This document shows, piece by piece, positions 4,819 through 5,855 of a stretch of DNA of 5,855 nt. The stretch comes from Candidatus Atribacteria bacterium (GTDB lineage Bacteria; Atribacterota; Atribacteria; Atribacterales; Atribacteraceae), in the NCBI GenBank assembly GCA_026390275.1, contig JAPLGF010000052.1, positions 1 through 5,855 on the forward strand, read 5' to 3'. The first letter of the stretch is position 1. Each line of letters starts with the position of its first letter. The notes beneath the pieces were generated by a model. That model ran no database searches and had not been told where the DNA came from. It worked only from the letters and a program-made list of their open reading frames with translations. A program made the position numbers and the translations under genes.

Positions 4819-4875
4819 CGTGGAAAATCGGGGGAAGATCAATTCTCAGATTGATCAAACGTACCGTTTTCCACG
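4819..4875 (+). other. Nested double stem in the leader of the aldo/keto reductase
   Basis: An outer 9-bp perfect stem pairs CGTGGAAAA (4819-4827) with TTTTCCACG (4867-4875). Inside it, a second perfect 7-bp stem pairs GATCAAT (4837-4843) with ATTGATC (4850-4856) around a 6-nt loop. In the rightward transcript this would be a stable two-tier hairpin about 100 nt before the start codon. It could be a structured regulatory leader or, in DNA, paired operator sites. No known riboswitch class is recognised, and no T-run follows for a terminator. Confidence 0.45.
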
Positions 4876-4979
4876 AAAAATATTGACGTCAGGAAAGACT
4901 GCCTCATCACAGGATGAACCAATACTATTCCCACTGGAAAGGACAAAGGGGACGCAACACCGAAAGGATGGCGGGAAAA

Positions 4980-5855
4980 ATGAAAAGAACGAGGATGGGA
5001 AAACTGGATCTCTGGGTGACCGAGTTTTGCTTCGGAACACTTCCCATGGGACCACTTCAGGCTCAGGTTTCTCATGATGATGGGGTTCACCTCATCCAAA
5101 AAGCCTGGGAGAATGGAGTCCGTTTTTTTGATACCGCAGAAAGTTACCAAACCTACGATTATCTCCGCTCCGCCCTCGGCAATTTCCCGGAAGCAGTGAT
5201 CGCCACCAAGTCAACAGCCACGAGCTATAAAGACATGGAGCAAAGCATCACCACTGCCCTCCACCAGCTGGGAAGAGATTCGATCGATATATTCCATCTC
5301 CATGCCGCCCGGGCCACCCCGACAGTTTTTGAAGAAAGGAAGGGAGCGTTCCAGTGTCTGAAAGAATATCAGAAAAAAGGATTGATCCAAGCTATTGGCA
5401 TCTCCACTCATGCGGTTGATGTAGTAGAAACGGCCGCGGAAATACCCGGCATCGATGTAATATTCCCCATAATCAACCTTGATGGGATGGGTATCATCCG
5501 GGGAAACACCGCCAGCATGATCAAAGCCATTAAAAAGGCGTACCACCATGGGAAAGGGATTTATGCCATGAAGGTGCTGGCCGGTGGGCACTGTATCGAC
5601 CGTATTTCTGACGCCATCACCTTTGTGAGAAATATCCGAGAGATCAGCTCGATTGCAATTGGAGTGGTGAGAGATGTGGAACTGGAATATCATCTCCGGC
5701 TCTTCGATAATCAACCCATTCCCCAGGAAATCAAGGAGAAGTGTATCGATCGGAAGAAGAAAAGGTTAGTGACCATCGGTTATTGCCGAAAATGCCAAAG
5801 ATGTGTGGAGACCTGTCCGGCCGGAGCTCTCTCCCTGGAAGCGGGTACCATCGTC
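4980..5855 (+). CDS. Aldo/keto reductase with C-terminal 4Fe-4S ferredoxin domain, partial (C-terminus off the window)
   Basis: 292 residues are visible and the frame is open at the right edge. The N-terminus MKRTRMGKLDLWVTEFCFGT has the usual AKR opening strands. The catalytic tetrad is complete: Asp51 and Tyr56 in FFDTAESYQTY, Lys77 in VIATK, and His108 in DIFHLHA. ISTHAVDV near 141-148 and IAIGV near 226 are later barrel strands. Residues 269-279 carry Cys-x2-Cys-x2-Cys-x3-Cys-Pro (YCRKCQRCVETCP), one 4Fe-4S motif. This AKR-plus-ferredoxin layout is common in anaerobes and suggests a cytoplasmic oxidoreductase receiving electrons through the cluster; the substrate is unknown. ATG at 4980 is chosen because homologues start just before the RxLGK-type motif and GCGGG lies 5 nt upstream. 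An in-frame ATG at 4968 is less likely. It is the only rightward gene, divergent from the operon at 4429. Confidence 0.9.
   Translation, partial: MKRTRMGKLDLWVTEFCFGTLPMGPLQAQVSHDDGVHLIQKAWENGVRFFDTAESYQTYDYLRSALGNFPEAVIATKSTATSYKDMEQSITTALHQLGRDSIDIFHLHAARATPTVFEERKGAFQCLKEYQKKGLIQAIGISTHAVDVVETAAEIPGIDVIFPIINLDGMGIIRGNTASMIKAIKKAYHHGKGIYAMKVLAGGHCIDRISDAITFVRNIREISSIAIGVVRDVELEYHLRLFDNQPIPQEIKEKCIDRKKKRLVTIGYCRKCQRCVETCPAGALSLEAGTIV

Noticed and set aside
4820..5077. Plus-strand ORF of 85 codons overlapping the start of the aldo/keto reductase
   Set aside because: It runs in a different frame from the clearly recognisable reductase, is very polar and lacks motifs.
5211..5714. Minus-strand ORF of 167 codons
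   Set aside because: It is antisense to the aldo/keto reductase barrel, whose catalytic motifs and ferredoxin domain show that the plus frame is real.

Overview
The window looks like chromosomal DNA from an anaerobic bacterium. Shine-Dalgarno sequences are strong and purine-rich (GGGG/GAGG types), TTG starts are used, and promoters carry good TGnTATAAT extended -10 boxes. Several proteins fit oxygen-sensitive metabolism: a DUF2148 Fe-S protein, an iron-type alcohol dehydrogenase, an aldo/keto reductase with a C-terminal 4Fe-4S domain, and a remnant of SUF Fe-S assembly genes. The lineage cannot be fixed from this sequence. A deep-branching anaerobe (Atribacterota-, Thermotogota- or Firmicutes-like) is only a guess.

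Layout. Positions 4429 down to 454 form a tightly packed leftward gene set, probably one operon. In transcription order it holds: a small chimeric ORF (SufC N-terminus joined to a SufB/D C-terminus), a stand-alone Lrp/AsnC effector-binding (RAM) domain protein, an iron-containing alcohol dehydrogenase, a small cupin, a short ORF broken by one extra T in a T7 run, a DUF2148 Fe-S protein, a membrane-anchored protein with a SHOCT-like C-terminal segment, and a 70-71 residue single-span membrane protein. Gaps are mostly 0-50 bp, and an extended -10 promoter lies just upstream of the first ORF. A second leftward unit (promoter near 415-423, a leader of about 150 nt, then a TTG-started membrane-anchored protein) runs off the left edge.

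Positions 4430-4979 are a divergent intergenic region of about 550 bp. Its left half is packed with short tandem repeats (8-, 8- and 7-bp periods), a REP-like imperfect hairpin and a 13-bp inverted repeat pair. Its right half carries a rightward extended -10 promoter and four copies, in alternating orientation, of a GTGGAAAA-type motif that fold into nested stems. This leads into the only rightward gene, the aldo/keto reductase from 4980, which is open at the right edge.

How the genes may work together (inference). The RAM protein could sense an amino acid or related metabolite beside the alcohol dehydrogenase and cupin, giving a small redox or aldehyde-handling operon. The DUF2148 protein and the two membrane proteins downstream have no assigned pathway. 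The points most worth a second look are the in-frame SufC::SufBD chimera, the frameshifted small ORF whose restored frame ends exactly at the next start codon, and the motif array with nested stems upstream of the reductase.
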